Source: Chlorobiaceae bacterium | GTDB lineage: Bacteria; Bacteroidota; Ignavibacteria; UBA10030; SZUA-254 | DNA: 64,000 nt | NCBI GenBank assembly: GCA_013824245.1 | Contig: PNNN01000009.1 | Span: 62,001-126,000, forward strand | Direction: 5' to 3' | Part shown: positions 27,520 through 37,672 of the stretch, piece after piece | Layout: each line of letters starts with the position of its first letter | How positions within the stretch are numbered: the first letter of the stretch is position 1 | Program-made: the position numbers and the translations under genes | The notes under the pieces: generated by a model | Database searches by the model: none | Told to the model about the DNA's origin: nothing | What the model saw: the letters and a program-made list of their open reading frames with translations, nothing else

Positions 27520-28929
27520 ATGAACACTAATGAACTTTTTGCAATTGCACCGATAATTTCCGTTACCACCCTCTCAATAATCGTATTGCTTATTGAATCA
27601 CTCATCAAAAAAAGCGAACGATTAAGTTTTGGAGTTACCGTTATCGGTTTATTCGTAACTATGTATTTCTCGATCACCACGTTTGAACTTTCGGGAACAG
27701 CATTCAACCAAATGGTTACGATAGGCGGATTTGCCAGCATATTTTCGGTGCTTTTTAGTGTGGCTGCTCTCTTAACTGTTGTGTTTTCAAAAGATTATTT
27801 GCAAAAAGAAAACGCAAACTTTGGTGAATTCTATATATTAATTCTCTTCTCAACAATTGGGATGATGCTGATGGCGTCAGCCGCCGATCTGATTTTATTG
27901 TTCATCGGATTAGAATTGATGTCGATATGTTTGTACGTTCTCGCAGGATTCTTCCGCAACCGCCAATCATCGAACGAAGCGGCATTGAAATATTTCCTCC
28001 TCGGTGCATTCGCAACAAGTTTTCTGTTATACGGAATCGCATTAGTATATGGTGCAACAGGCACAACGAATATCAATTATATCATCCAAAATCTCTCAAA
28101 TATGAATAATTCATTATTCATATCGGTTGGAATTGGTTTGATATTGATTGGATTAGCTTTTAAAGTTGGTGCGGTACCTTTCCATATGTGGGTGCCGGAT
28201 GTTTATCAAGGTTCTCCAACTCCTGTCTCTGGATTTATGGCAACCGGTGCCAAAGCGGCGGCATTTTCTGCTTTTGTTATTCTATTTATCAATTCAACAT
28301 CTTCTGAGATAAAAACAGTTTTGATTTTGCTTTCTGCGTTATCAATGATTGCCGGAAATATTATTGCAATTGCACAAACAAATGTTAAAAGAATGCTTGG
28401 ATACTCGAGCATTGCGCATGCCGGTTATATGCTTATTGGCTTGGCGGCAGCCAACCAATTAGGAAGAGATGGAATTTTATTTTATTTGTTCGCATATATG
28501 TTGATGAATATCGGTGCATTCGGTGTAATATCATTGATAGAAGCGAATGAGGAAAAAAATTTGCAATTCGATGATTATAAAGGACTTGGCACTAAAAAGC
28601 CGGCTCTTGCTGCAATATTAGCTATCTTGATGTTTTCACTTGCAGGTATTCCGCCATTCGCCGGATTCTTCGGAAAATATTATATCTTTATCGCTGCCGT
28701 CAACTCGAATTTAACATGGTTGGCAATTCTTGGTGTTCTAACAAGTGTCATTTCGGTTTATTATTATCTAAAACTTGTTGTTGCGATGTACTTCAAAGAA
28801 GGAGAAGAAATATTATTTTCTAAAGTATCACCATTAAGCTATCTCGTTCTCATCGCTATTATAATCCTTATAACCGGTATTGGAGTCTATCCAAGTTCTA
28901 TTCTTACTATCCTAAATCAAATTCCATAA
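27520..28929 (+). CDS. nuoN: NADH-quinone oxidoreductase subunit N
   Basis: A 469-residue antiporter-like subunit of complex I (ND2 homologue). I start it at MNTNELFAIAPIIS; the frame is open for 57 more codons upstream, but that stretch lacks family resemblance and would make the protein too long. Landmarks are ILLFIGLELMSICLYVLAGFFR (buried Glu), NEAALKYFLLGAFATSFLLYG, AFKVGAVPFHMWVPDVYQGSPTPVSGFMA and LAGIPPFAGFFGKYYIF. nuoM lies 10.5 kb upstream, so this subunit is probably transcribed separately, together with nnr 4 bases downstream. Confidence 0.95.
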   Translation: MNTNELFAIAPIISVTTLSIIVLLIESLIKKSERLSFGVTVIGLFVTMYFSITTFELSGTAFNQMVTIGGFASIFSVLFSVAALLTVVFSKDYLQKENANFGEFYILILFSTIGMMLMASAADLILLFIGLELMSICLYVLAGFFRNRQSSNEAALKYFLLGAFATSFLLYGIALVYGATGTTNINYIIQNLSNMNNSLFISVGIGLILIGLAFKVGAVPFHMWVPDVYQGSPTPVSGFMATGAKAAAFSAFVILFINSTSSEIKTVLILLSALSMIAGNIIAIAQTNVKRMLGYSSIAHAGYMLIGLAAANQLGRDGILFYLFAYMLMNIGAFGVISLIEANEEKNLQFDDYKGLGTKKPALAAILAILMFSLAGIPPFAGFFGKYYIFIAAVNSNLTWLAILGVLTSVISVYYYLKLVVAMYFKEGEEILFSKVSPLSYLVLIAIIILITGIGVYPSSILTILNQIP

Positions 28930-28933
28930 TATT

Positions 28934-30514
28934 GTGGAAATTGTTCTAACATCTGACCAGATGCAAAAGTGTGATCGTTACGCTATCGACACGCTGAAAA
29001 TTCCCGGTTTGATCCTTATGGAAAATGCCGGACGAGGTGTTGTTGATTTGATAGAAAAAACTTTTGGCAATATTACGGGCAAAAAATTTATTGTCATTTG
29101 TGGGAAAGGGAATAATGGCGGAGACGGATTTGTTATTGCACGGCATCTTTTCGTTCGGGGTGGAATAGTTGTAACCGTCCTTATTGGAAAAGCAAATGAA
29201 CTGAAGGGGGATACAAAAATCAATTATCTTGCATTGTCTGCATTAGAGCGAAAATTTGGAAAAGATCGAAAACTTAAAATAGTTTCGATTTATAATGAAA
29301 AAAAACTCTACATGCTCCCCAAAGCTGATCTCATCATAGATGCACTTTTTGGCACCGGTTTTAAAGGGAGTGTAAAAGAACCACAACTAAGTGTAATCCG
29401 ATGGATTAACAAACGGACTGAGAAAAAAATTAGTGTCGACACTCCATCCGGCGTTGATGCAGACACAGGAATAATTGTAAATGATGCTGTGAAGGCATCG
29501 TTGACCCCAACAATGGGATTTAAAAAAATCGGTACAACCATCGGTAATGGCAGCGATTATGCCGGTAGAGTTGATGTGATTGATATATCCTTACCTCAAG
29601 AAATTATTAAAACTCAAAAACCAGATTCTTTCATAGTCGGTATTGATGATGTAAAAAATATTTTACCTAAACGACTTCCAGATGCACATAAACATTCTGT
29701 CGGAAAAATATTAGTTCTTGCGGGTTCAAGAGGAATGACCGGAGCGGCTGCAATGACTGCGCAGGCGGCAATGAGAGCGGGAGCAGGGTCTGTAATACTT
29801 GGAACGCCAAAATCTATCTATCCGATACTTGCAAAGAAATTAACTGAAGTGATGGTAGAACCGCTTCCCGAGACCGAAGATGGAACTCTTAGTGTAGATG
29901 CGTATGAATTGGTTAATAAATATGGTAAATGGGCAGATATTCTTATTTGCGGACCAGGATTTTCGAGAAATCCAGAATCGGCAGAATTAATTTGGAAAAT
30001 AGTTTCGGAATGGAAGAAGCCGCTTCTCTTAGACGCAGACGGTTTAAATAATATCTCTGAAAAATTATCAATCTTAAAAAATCATCTAACTCCTGATCTT
30101 ATCATCACTCCACACACCGGTGAATTTTCGAGATTAACAGGTCTCACCTTCGAAGAAATCAGCAAAAATCGTCCTCAAGTTGTTAGGAAGATTACTAAGC
30201 AATTTCGACTAACATGTGTACTCAAGGGCGCACCTACTATTATCGGATCGGAAAATGGAAATATTTTTATAAATTCTACTGGTAATTCAGGAATGGCTAC
30301 TGCCGGGATGGGAGATGTTCTTACCGGCTTAATTGGCGGACTATGGGCACAAGGTGTTGATAGAGATAAAGCCGCAATTAGCGGGGTTTTTATACACGGA
30401 TTAGCAGGGGACTTTGCAAAACAAAATTTCGGCGAGAAGAGTTTAATGGCGCTTGACGTTCTCTCTTTGATACCGGAATCAATTCTTCATATTGAAAAAC
30501 ATAACCTATTGTGA
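28934..30514 (+). CDS. nnr: Bifunctional NAD(P)H-hydrate epimerase/dehydratase
   Basis: A 526-residue repair enzyme starting at GTG. The N-terminal NnrE domain (about 1-215: LILMENAGRGVVDLIE, VICGKGNNGGDGFVIARHL, SVDTPSGVDADTG) epimerises damaged NAD(P)HX. The C-terminal NnrD domain (about 225-520: VLAGSRGMTGAAAMTAQAA, CGPGFSRN, LDADGLNN, NSTGNSGMATAGMGDVLTG) is the ADP/ATP-dependent dehydratase that restores NAD(P)H. Both halves look complete. It follows nuoN by 4 bases and overlaps the vanZ-like gene by 4 bases; pairing NAD(P)H repair with complex I makes metabolic sense. Confidence 0.95.
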   Translation: MEIVLTSDQMQKCDRYAIDTLKIPGLILMENAGRGVVDLIEKTFGNITGKKFIVICGKGNNGGDGFVIARHLFVRGGIVVTVLIGKANELKGDTKINYLALSALERKFGKDRKLKIVSIYNEKKLYMLPKADLIIDALFGTGFKGSVKEPQLSVIRWINKRTEKKISVDTPSGVDADTGIIVNDAVKASLTPTMGFKKIGTTIGNGSDYAGRVDVIDISLPQEIIKTQKPDSFIVGIDDVKNILPKRLPDAHKHSVGKILVLAGSRGMTGAAAMTAQAAMRAGAGSVILGTPKSIYPILAKKLTEVMVEPLPETEDGTLSVDAYELVNKYGKWADILICGPGFSRNPESAELIWKIVSEWKKPLLLDADGLNNISEKLSILKNHLTPDLIITPHTGEFSRLTGLTFEEISKNRPQVVRKITKQFRLTCVLKGAPTIIGSENGNIFINSTGNSGMATAGMGDVLTGLIGGLWAQGVDRDKAAISGVFIHGLAGDFAKQNFGEKSLMALDVLSLIPESILHIEKHNLL

Positions 30515-30909
30515 GTATACATCTTAGACATTTCATTAGATATCAATTCCCGGCTATTGGTTGGGCGTTATTGATCTTTATCGGTTCATCAATACCATCA
30601 AAATATTTTCCGCCATCATCGATATTTACATTTGATAAGTTGATTCATGCATTTCTTTTTTTCGTCTTAGGAGTGTTTGTTTACAGAGCGCTAACACCTT
30701 ATCAGGGCAGGCACGAAATAAATTGGCGACGGCTAATAATCTCAGTGGTAATCGTCGTCGGTTACGGTATTCTTGACGAACTTCACCAAGGGTTTGTACC
30801 TGGTCGAACGCTCGATTTCTATGATGGCATAGCAGATACAATCGGCGGTTTGTTAGCTGCCGCATTAATCGTTTATTTAGCCAAGTATAAAAAAACTATA
30901 AAAATTTAG
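30511..30909 (+). CDS. VanZ-like family membrane protein
   Basis: A 132-residue protein with four predicted helices, starting at GTG in a 4-base overlap with nnr. The segments DKLIHAFLFFVLGVFVYRAL and YGILDELHQGFVPGRTLDFYDGIADTIGG carry the VanZ-family pattern (Lys/His in helix 2, then DExHQ-FxPGRxxDxxDxxxNxxG; Asn is Thr here). VanZ relatives are linked to low-level teicoplanin resistance, but for most members, including this one, the function is unknown. Confidence 0.88.
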   Translation: MSIHLRHFIRYQFPAIGWALLIFIGSSIPSKYFPPSSIFTFDKLIHAFLFFVLGVFVYRALTPYQGRHEINWRRLIISVVIVVGYGILDELHQGFVPGRTLDFYDGIADTIGGLLAAALIVYLAKYKKTIKI

Positions 30910-31040
30910 GAATAGGGAATTATCTTTTTTTAAGAGAGTCGAACTTTCTTATGGTGCCCTTTTCTGCGAATGCTTCCCTAAAAATTTATTTTTATACGAT
31001 AGGTAAAAATACTGAATTTGTTTTTCCATCAAAAAAATAG

Positions 31041-32183
<1,143 letters not shown>

Positions 32184-32249
32184 AATGAAAATTAAGCATC
32201 GAAATGATTTTTAAACAAAACAATAACTTATTTCTTTAAGGAGACTAAA

Positions 32250-32588
32250 TTGAATTTATACAGCATTATTTTAATGGCGCCTCAGGGCAACGGACAGGGT
32301 GGTGGCATGTTCAGCACTCTCATCATGTTTGGCTTGATCATCGTGATATTTTATTTTATGATTTTAAGACCCCAACAGAAAAGGCAGAAAGAAAGAGATA
32401 AGATGCTGAACGATGTGCAGAAAGGTGATAAGATAATCACTGTTGGTGGTATGCACGGAAATGTTGTGGGCTTAGAAGATAAAACTGTTTTAGTTCAAAT
32501 TTCCGATAACGTGAAAGTGAAAGTAGAAAAATCGGCTATCTCTTCTGTTGTTCGAAGCACAAGTGATAATGTCGGGAAAACAAATTGA
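32250..32588 (+). CDS. yajC: Preprotein translocase accessory subunit YajC
   Basis: A 112-residue single-span membrane protein associated with SecDF. It starts at TTG with AAGGAG eight bases upstream. After a Gly/Gln-rich N-terminus comes the helix LIMFGLIIVIFYFMILRPQQKRQKERDKML, then GDKIITVGGMHGNVVGLED and VKVEKSAISSVV, all standard YajC features. The usual secD/secF genes do not follow; ribBA does, 20 bases downstream. Confidence 0.92.
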   Translation: MNLYSIILMAPQGNGQGGGMFSTLIMFGLIIVIFYFMILRPQQKRQKERDKMLNDVQKGDKIITVGGMHGNVVGLEDKTVLVQISDNVKVKVEKSAISSVVRSTSDNVGKTN

Positions 32589-32608
32589 ATTTCAGATGAA
32601 AGTGAACT

Positions 32609-33835
32609 GTGAGCAGGGATCATTTCAAATTTAATACCATCGATGAAGCAGTAAGCGATTTAATAAACGGTAAAATCATTATCGTCGTTGATGATGAAGA
32701 CCGTGAGAACGAAGGAGATTTTATTGTTGCGGCAGAGAAATGCACTTCCGCAGCAATCAATTTTCTTGCGAAACATGGCAGAGGAATTATTTGTGTGGCT
32801 CTTACAGAGAAACGCACGGAAGAATTATCTCTCGACATGATGGTGGATAGCAATACTTCGCTTCACGAAACATCTTTTACCGTATCAGTTGATTCAATTC
32901 ACGGTACTACAACAGGCGTTTCGGCTCATGATCGGAATGCAACCGTTCACGCGTTAATTAATCACAAAACCCTGGCAAGCGATTTAGCTCGGCCCGGACA
33001 CATCTTCCCATTGCGCGCAATGGAAGGTGGTGTACTAAGGCGTGCCGGACATACAGAAGCCGTAATTGATTTATGCAAAATAGCCGGTCTATATTCGGCA
33101 GGTGTTCTTTGTGAAATCATGAACGAAGACGGCAACATGGCGCGTGTTCCTGATCTGATTAAGCTTTCGAAAGAATTCGATCTTCGAATCATCTCAGTTC
33201 AAGACTTGATTGAATACAGGATGAAACGCGAGAAATTAGTCCAACGCCTCGTTACTACTCAACTCCCATCGATATACGGTAAATTTAAAATTCACCTCTA
33301 CAAAAGTGAAAATGATAATAAAGAACATGTAGCAATTGTTAAAGGTGAGATTGATCCGGAGAAGCCGACTTTGGTTCGCGTTCATTCTGAATGTCTTACG
33401 GGTGATGTCTTCGGTTCAATGCGATGCGATTGCAACGATCAACTCATCTCCTCCCTTAAAATGATCGAGAAAGAAGGAAATGGAATAATCCTTTACATGA
33501 GGCAAGAGGGAAGGGGAATAGGACTATTGAATAAATTGCGTGCTTATCGTTTGCAGGATGACGGATTAGATACGGTTGAAGCAAATGAAAAATTAGGTTT
33601 TAGAGCGGATTTGAGAGATTATGGTATAGGTGCGCAGATACTTCGTGACCTTGGTGTTCGCCGTATGAGACTGATTACCAACAACCCCAAAAAAGTGGTA
33701 GGTTTGCACGGATACGGGTTGGATATCATTGAGCGAGTGCCTATCGAAATGATACCGCATGAACATAATGAACGTTATCTTAAAACAAAAAGGGATAAAC
33801 TTGGTCATCTAATTCTACTCGATCAAAAAAAGTAA
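32609..33835 (+). CDS. ribBA: Bifunctional DHBP synthase/GTP cyclohydrolase II
   Basis: A 408-residue riboflavin-synthesis fusion, start GTG. The N-terminal RibB domain (about 1-205) shows [13 protein letters not shown] and [14 protein letters not shown] and makes 3,4-dihydroxy-2-butanone 4-phosphate from ribulose 5-phosphate. The C-terminal RibA domain (about 210-405) opens the GTP ring. Its zinc ligands are in [17 protein letters not shown], with [15 protein letters not shown] and [18 protein letters not shown] downstream. Both active sites look complete. A strong terminator 50 bases further on closes the tgt-yajC-ribBA unit. Confidence 0.95.
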   Translation: MSRDHFKFNTIDEAVSDLINGKIIIVVDDEDRENEGDFIVAAEKCTSAAINFLAKHGRGIICVALTEKRTEELSLDMMVDSNTSLHETSFTVSVDSIHGTTTGVSAHDRNATVHALINHKTLASDLARPGHIFPLRAMEGGVLRRAGHTEAVIDLCKIAGLYSAGVLCEIMNEDGNMARVPDLIKLSKEFDLRIISVQDLIEYRMKREKLVQRLVTTQLPSIYGKFKIHLYKSENDNKEHVAIVKGEIDPEKPTLVRVHSECLTGDVFGSMRCDCNDQLISSLKMIEKEGNGIILYMRQEGRGIGLLNKLRAYRLQDDGLDTVEANEKLGFRADLRDYGIGAQILRDLGVRRMRLITNNPKKVVGLHGYGLDIIERVPIEMIPHEHNERYLKTKRDKLGHLILLDQKK

Positions 33836-33886
33836 AACTTGATTTTCTTAAATACATGTTGTAGATTTAATTAGGTATAGTATTAC

Positions 33887-33925
33887 AACAGCCATCACCT
33901 CTAAAGCGTGATGGCTGTTTTTTTC
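33887..33925 (+). terminator. Rho-independent terminator after ribBA
   Basis: ACAGCCATCAC and GTGATGGCTGT form a perfect 11-bp stem with a nine-base loop, followed by a T-rich tail. It ends the ribBA unit and rules out a greA start at the GTG within its right arm. Confidence 0.92.
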
Positions 33926-33982
33926 TTTCAGCTTGCTAATAATTTACGATCGAACTATTATAATATTATTCACATTTTTAGT

Positions 33983-34471
33983 ATGATTGAAAATAAAAAT
34001 AACGGATCAGTCTACCTCACGCGCGAGCGGTTGGTGGAGATTGAAAATGAACTTCGTGATTTAAAAATACACGGAAGATACGAAGTGGCTCAAAAAATTC
34101 AGGAGGCGCGCAGTCACGGCGATTTATCTGAGAATGCAGAATATAATGCTGCCAAAGAAGAACAGCAACATCTCGAATTGCGAATCGCAAAATTGGAACA
34201 AACTCTCTCTCGAACCAGGATAATCGAAAGCAAAGATCTTCCAAACGATAAAGTTTATATCCTGTCAACCGTAAAACTGAAAGATTTGAAAACAAAAGAA
34301 ACCGTAACTTACTTGCTTGTTTCACCGGAGGAGGCAGACTTTGAGAAAAATAAAATTTCAGTTACATCTCCTATCGGCAAAGGATTAATGGGAAGAATTC
34401 AGGGAGAAAAAATTAAAGTGCTAGTGCCTGCCGGGACTTTGGAATATGAAATTCTTGATATAAGTCGATAG
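33983..34471 (+). CDS. greA: Transcription elongation factor GreA
   Basis: A 162-residue factor that rescues backtracked RNA polymerase by stimulating transcript cleavage. I start at MIENKNNGSVYLT because the upstream in-frame start lies inside the ribBA terminator. The N-terminal coiled coil (about 10-80) carries the tip acidic pair in SHGDLSENAEYNAAKEEQQ, and the C-terminal FKBP-like domain shows YLLVSPEEAD, ISVTSPIGKGLMGR and GTLEYEILDI. The length matches the family (about 158). Confidence 0.95.
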   Translation: MIENKNNGSVYLTRERLVEIENELRDLKIHGRYEVAQKIQEARSHGDLSENAEYNAAKEEQQHLELRIAKLEQTLSRTRIIESKDLPNDKVYILSTVKLKDLKTKETVTYLLVSPEEADFEKNKISVTSPIGKGLMGRIQGEKIKVLVPAGTLEYEILDISR

Positions 34472-34487
34472 AAAACTCTTATCTTGT

Positions 34488-35009
34488 ATGCCGGTAAATC
34501 TCGAAATCAAAGCACACATTCCAAACCTGTGTTCTGCTGAAAAGATTGCAATTGAAATTGGCGCTCACAAAGCCGGAGTGCTGATTCAAACTGATACATA
34601 TTTTAATTCAGCAAATGGACGACTTAAACTGAGAGAATTCCCAGATAAAAATGCTGAATTGATTTTTTACAAACGCGATGAGGATTCTATTCAGCGGGCA
34701 AGTAATTATTCCATTTACAAAACTATCGACAGTTCCGGGCTTAAAGAGATATTAACAGCATCGTACGGAATACGTGCAGTTATTGAAAAGCGTCGGATGC
34801 TATACCTGTTCGGAGCAACGAGAGTTCATCTTGATGAAGTGAAAGGGCTTGGTTCATTTATAGAATTCGAAATACCGATTATCAGTGATGATCAAGCCGC
34901 AAGAGAACAAATGAATTTTTTAATTGATAGATTTCGCCTCTTACCTGATCAATTCATCACCAAATCATATATCGATTTGATGCTATTAAAACCAGAACAG
35001 GTATCTTAA
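34488..35009 (+). CDS. CYTH-domain protein (class IV adenylate cyclase-like)
   Basis: A 173-residue CYTH triphosphate-tunnel enzyme. The N-terminal LEIKA matches the ExExK-type start in reduced form. Basic and acidic strand residues follow in the usual order: LKLREFPDKNAELIFYKR, VIEKRRMLYLFGATRVHLDEVKGLGSFIEFEI. This subfamily is commonly annotated as class IV adenylate cyclase, but members may instead hydrolyse inorganic or thiamine triphosphate. The reaction is therefore not certain. It follows greA by 16 bases. Confidence 0.82.
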   Translation: MPVNLEIKAHIPNLCSAEKIAIEIGAHKAGVLIQTDTYFNSANGRLKLREFPDKNAELIFYKRDEDSIQRASNYSIYKTIDSSGLKEILTASYGIRAVIEKRRMLYLFGATRVHLDEVKGLGSFIEFEIPIISDDQAAREQMNFLIDRFRLLPDQFITKSYIDLMLLKPEQVS

Positions 35010-35070
35010 ATGGTGAAATTGTCTATGTTTAACCCGCTTTATAAAAATTCTACCTGAGCTAATCTTTTTA

Positions 35071-35102
35071 TTTGCGTGTGCTTGAAAATTTCAGTATATT
35101 AT
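35071..35102 (+). promoter_or_regulatory. Possible Bacteroidota-type promoter for tRNA-Gly
   Basis: TTTG at 35071-35074 and TATATTAT at 35095-35102 are 20 bases apart, resembling the -33 TTTG/-7 TAnnTTTG layout of Bacteroidota promoters, and would start transcription a few bases before the tRNA. The fit to the -7 box is partial. Confidence 0.3.
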
Positions 35103-35114
35103 TCAACCTAAATT

Positions 35115-35187
35115 GCGGGAATAGCTCAGTTGGTAGAGCGTCACCTTGCCAAGGTGAATGTCGCGGGTCCGAATCCCGTTTCCCGCT
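35115..35187 (+). tRNA. tRNA-Gly (GCC)
   Basis: Acceptor arms GCGGGAA and TTCCCGC pair perfectly. The D-arm GCTCAGTTGGTAGAGC, anticodon stem TCACC/GGTGA with loop TTGCCAA, and T-arm GCGGGTCCGAATCCCGT are complete. The anticodon GCC reads GGC/GGU. The 3' CCA is not encoded. Confidence 0.96.
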
Positions 35188-35246
35188 CAATTTTATCTGA
35201 TTGCGCGGAAATAAAAATTTGATAAGCATATAAAGATTTCAGAAAA

Positions 35247-35289
35247 CGCCCTGCTGCTTCCATTACATCATGCGGCGGGGCTTATTTTT
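35247..35289 (+). terminator. Terminator after tRNA-Gly
   Basis: GCCCTGCTGC and GCGGCGGGGC pair over 10 bp with two G-T wobbles, followed by TTATTTTT. It separates tRNA-Gly from the next three tRNAs. Confidence 0.7.
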
Positions 35290-35302
35290 AAAAATTAAAA
35301 AT

Positions 35303-35374
35303 GGCGCCGTACCCAAGTGGTAAGGGAGAGGTCTGCAAAACCTTTATGCGGCGGTCCGAATCCGCCCGGCGCCT
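35303..35374 (+). tRNA. tRNA-Cys (GCA)
   Basis: Acceptor GGCGCCG pairs with CGGCGCC. The anticodon loop CTGCAAA holds GCA, and the T-arm is GGCGGTCCGAATCCGCC. The short D-arm CCCAAGTGGTAAGGG is typical of tRNA-Cys. CCA is not encoded. Confidence 0.95.
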
Positions 35375-35466
35375 CGAGTATGGTGAGTGGTTAATAAGAT
35401 AATTTGTGGATAAGAATTTATACGATTCCGATTTGCAACTCACTAATGAATAAGTGACGAAAGATT

Positions 35467-35552
35467 GCCGGGGTGGCGAAACTGGTAGACGCACAGGACT
35501 TAAAATCCTGTTCTCCGCAAGGGGAGTGTCGGTTCGATTCCGATCCCCGGCA
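35467..35552 (+). tRNA. tRNA-Leu (TAA)
   Basis: Acceptor GCCGGGG pairs with CCCCGGC. The anticodon arm CAGGACTTAAAATCCTG carries TAA. A long variable arm (TTCTCCGCAAGGGGAG) is present as expected for leucine. The 86-base tRNA lacks an encoded CCA. Confidence 0.96.
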
Positions 35553-35569
35553 CTCAGGAAAAATATTTT

Positions 35570-35643
<74 letters not shown>

Positions 35644-35702
35644 CACGAAAGGGGAAATGAAAATTTCAGAGCTGATATTTTATAAAATTGAGCTGTTTAC
35701 TG

Positions 35703-35727
35703 AAATCGGATTCTCTCCGATTTTTTT
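35703..35727 (+). terminator. Terminator between tRNA-Val and thrS
   Basis: AAATCGGA and TCCGATTT form an 8-bp stem with a 5-base loop, followed by T residues. It lies 13 bases before thrS, so it could end the tRNA transcript or act as an attenuator of thrS. Confidence 0.7.
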
Positions 35728-35739
35728 GTTTGAAAAATT

Positions 35740-37662
35740 ATGACAACTATTGCTATAAAATTCCCGGATGGTAACACAAGAGAGTACCCAAAAGGTGTCT
35801 CCGGTTTAGATATCGCTAAGAGTATCAGTAACGGATTACTCAGAGAAGCGCTTGCTGTTGAAGTGAATGGCGAAGTGTGGGATCTCAGTAGAGCAATTAA
35901 TACTGATGCACAGGTAAGAATTTTGAAATGGAACGATATAGGGGGTAAAGATACCTACTGGCACAGCACCGCTCATCTGATGGCGGAAGCTGTTGAATCG
36001 ATATTTCCCGGTGCAAAGTTTGGTGTGGGTCCTTCGATCGATGCCGGATTTTATTACGATATTGATTTAGGCGGGCACACTTTATCGCCGGAAGATCTTT
36101 CGAAGATCGAACAAAAAATGTTGGAGCTTGCAAAAGGAGATTCACAAATTGTTCGAGAAGAAAAAAACTGGGAAGATGCAATTACATATTTCAAAAAGAA
36201 AAACGATTCGTATAAGCTTGAACTTCTCGATGAATTAAAAGGACAAATTATTACTTTTTATCATTCCGGGAAATTCACTGATCTATGCGCAGGTCCGCAT
36301 CTACCTTCGATTGGCAAAGTAAAAGCGATAAAACTTTTAAGTGTTGCCGGAGCTTATTGGCGAGGTGATGAAAAAAATAAAATGCTTCAAAGAATTTACG
36401 GCATTTCATTCCCAACTCAAAAAGAATTAGATGAATATCTCTTCCGTATCGAAGAAGCCAAGCGCAGAGATCATAGGAAATTAGGAAAAGAACTTGACTT
36501 GTTCGTTTTCCACGACATTGCCCCGGGTGCACCTTTCTGGCTTCCGAATGGGATGATAGTTTTCCGCGAGCTTGAAAAATTTCTTAGGTATGAGCTTGAT
36601 GGCTCGGGTTATCAGGAAATATCAACACCAATATTGGTTAAGAAAGAACTATGGGAACAATCGGGACACTGGGATCATTATAAAGAAAACATGTTCTATT
36701 TCGAACATGATGATGCGACTTTCAGTTTGAAGCCGATGAATTGTCCTGAAAGCACATATGTTTACCGACATCGTATGCGAAGTTACAAAGATCTTCCTCT
36801 TCGGTATTCAGAAATTGGAAGATTGCATCGAAACGAGATTTCAGGCGCGCTTGGTGGAATGTTCAGAGTACGTCAGATTACAATGGACGATGCGCACATC
36901 TATTGTCGCCCCGATCAAATTTTAGATGAAATAAATTCATTGATACTTTTAGTCGAACGATTTTATTCCATTTTTGGTTTGAAGCCAGAATACAATCTTT
37001 CCACCAGACCAGAAGGTGCTATGGGTGATCCAAAACTTTGGGAAGAAGCTGAATCCGGTTTAATGAAGGCGCTTGAGCATAACAAGATAAAATATAATTT
37101 AAAACCAAAGGATGGCGCATTTTACGGACCCAAGATAGATGTCCAAATCCAAGATGCGTTGGGACGAGAATGGCAAATTGCAACAATCCAGCTCGATTTT
37201 GTAATGCTGCCGGAACGTTTTGAATTGGAATATGTAGCTGAAGATGGCTCGCGCAAGAGACCTGTAGCAATCCATCGAGCAATCTTCGGATCGTTCGAAA
37301 GATTCATGGGGATTATCACTGAACATTTTTCAGGTTCATTCCCAACATGGTTATCGCCTCATCAGACAATTGTATTGCCGATTACCGATTCTCACATTGA
37401 GTATGCTGGCAAAGTATATCAAGCTCTAAAAAATGCTGGAGTGCGTGTTGAGCTTGACGACCGGAACGAAAAAGTGAATTATAAAATCCGTGAATGGGAG
37501 ATGAAAAAAGCTTCGTACATGCTTGTTGTAGGAGATAAAGAATGTAATTCGAACGCTGTATCAGTACGTCAACACAAAAAGGGCGACATTGGTGTAATGC
37601 CTCTCGATAAATTTGTAGATAAAATTTTAGAAGAAATAAATTTAAAAACATTAACAATATAG
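35740..37662 (+). CDS. thrS: Threonine-tRNA ligase
   Basis: A 640-residue class II synthetase of full length. A TGS domain (about 1-63) is followed by the second editing domain with HSTAHLMAEA and the class II core. Zinc ligands are Cys in LKPMNCPES, His in MDDAHIYC and His in VAIHRAIFGS; the usual NCPGH is NCPES here. The C-terminal anticodon-binding domain starts near 540 (LPITDSHIEYAGKVYQAL). It heads the thrS-infC-rpmI-rplT cluster, and infC begins 10 bases after its stop. Confidence 0.96.
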   Translation: MTTIAIKFPDGNTREYPKGVSGLDIAKSISNGLLREALAVEVNGEVWDLSRAINTDAQVRILKWNDIGGKDTYWHSTAHLMAEAVESIFPGAKFGVGPSIDAGFYYDIDLGGHTLSPEDLSKIEQKMLELAKGDSQIVREEKNWEDAITYFKKKNDSYKLELLDELKGQIITFYHSGKFTDLCAGPHLPSIGKVKAIKLLSVAGAYWRGDEKNKMLQRIYGISFPTQKELDEYLFRIEEAKRRDHRKLGKELDLFVFHDIAPGAPFWLPNGMIVFRELEKFLRYELDGSGYQEISTPILVKKELWEQSGHWDHYKENMFYFEHDDATFSLKPMNCPESTYVYRHRMRSYKDLPLRYSEIGRLHRNEISGALGGMFRVRQITMDDAHIYCRPDQILDEINSLILLVERFYSIFGLKPEYNLSTRPEGAMGDPKLWEEAESGLMKALEHNKIKYNLKPKDGAFYGPKIDVQIQDALGREWQIATIQLDFVMLPERFELEYVAEDGSRKRPVAIHRAIFGSFERFMGIITEHFSGSFPTWLSPHQTIVLPITDSHIEYAGKVYQALKNAGVRVELDDRNEKVNYKIREWEMKKASYMLVVGDKECNSNAVSVRQHKKGDIGVMPLDKFVDKILEEINLKTLTI

Positions 37663-37672
37663 GAGAACTGCC

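Noticed and set aside
33933-33964. TTGCTA and TATAAT as a greA promoter
   Set aside because: The spacing is 20 bases, too long for sigma70, and the region is AT-rich enough for chance matches.
33908-33982. Upstream greA start giving a 25-residue extension
   Set aside because: The GTG is the right arm of the ribBA terminator and the extra residues do not resemble GreA.
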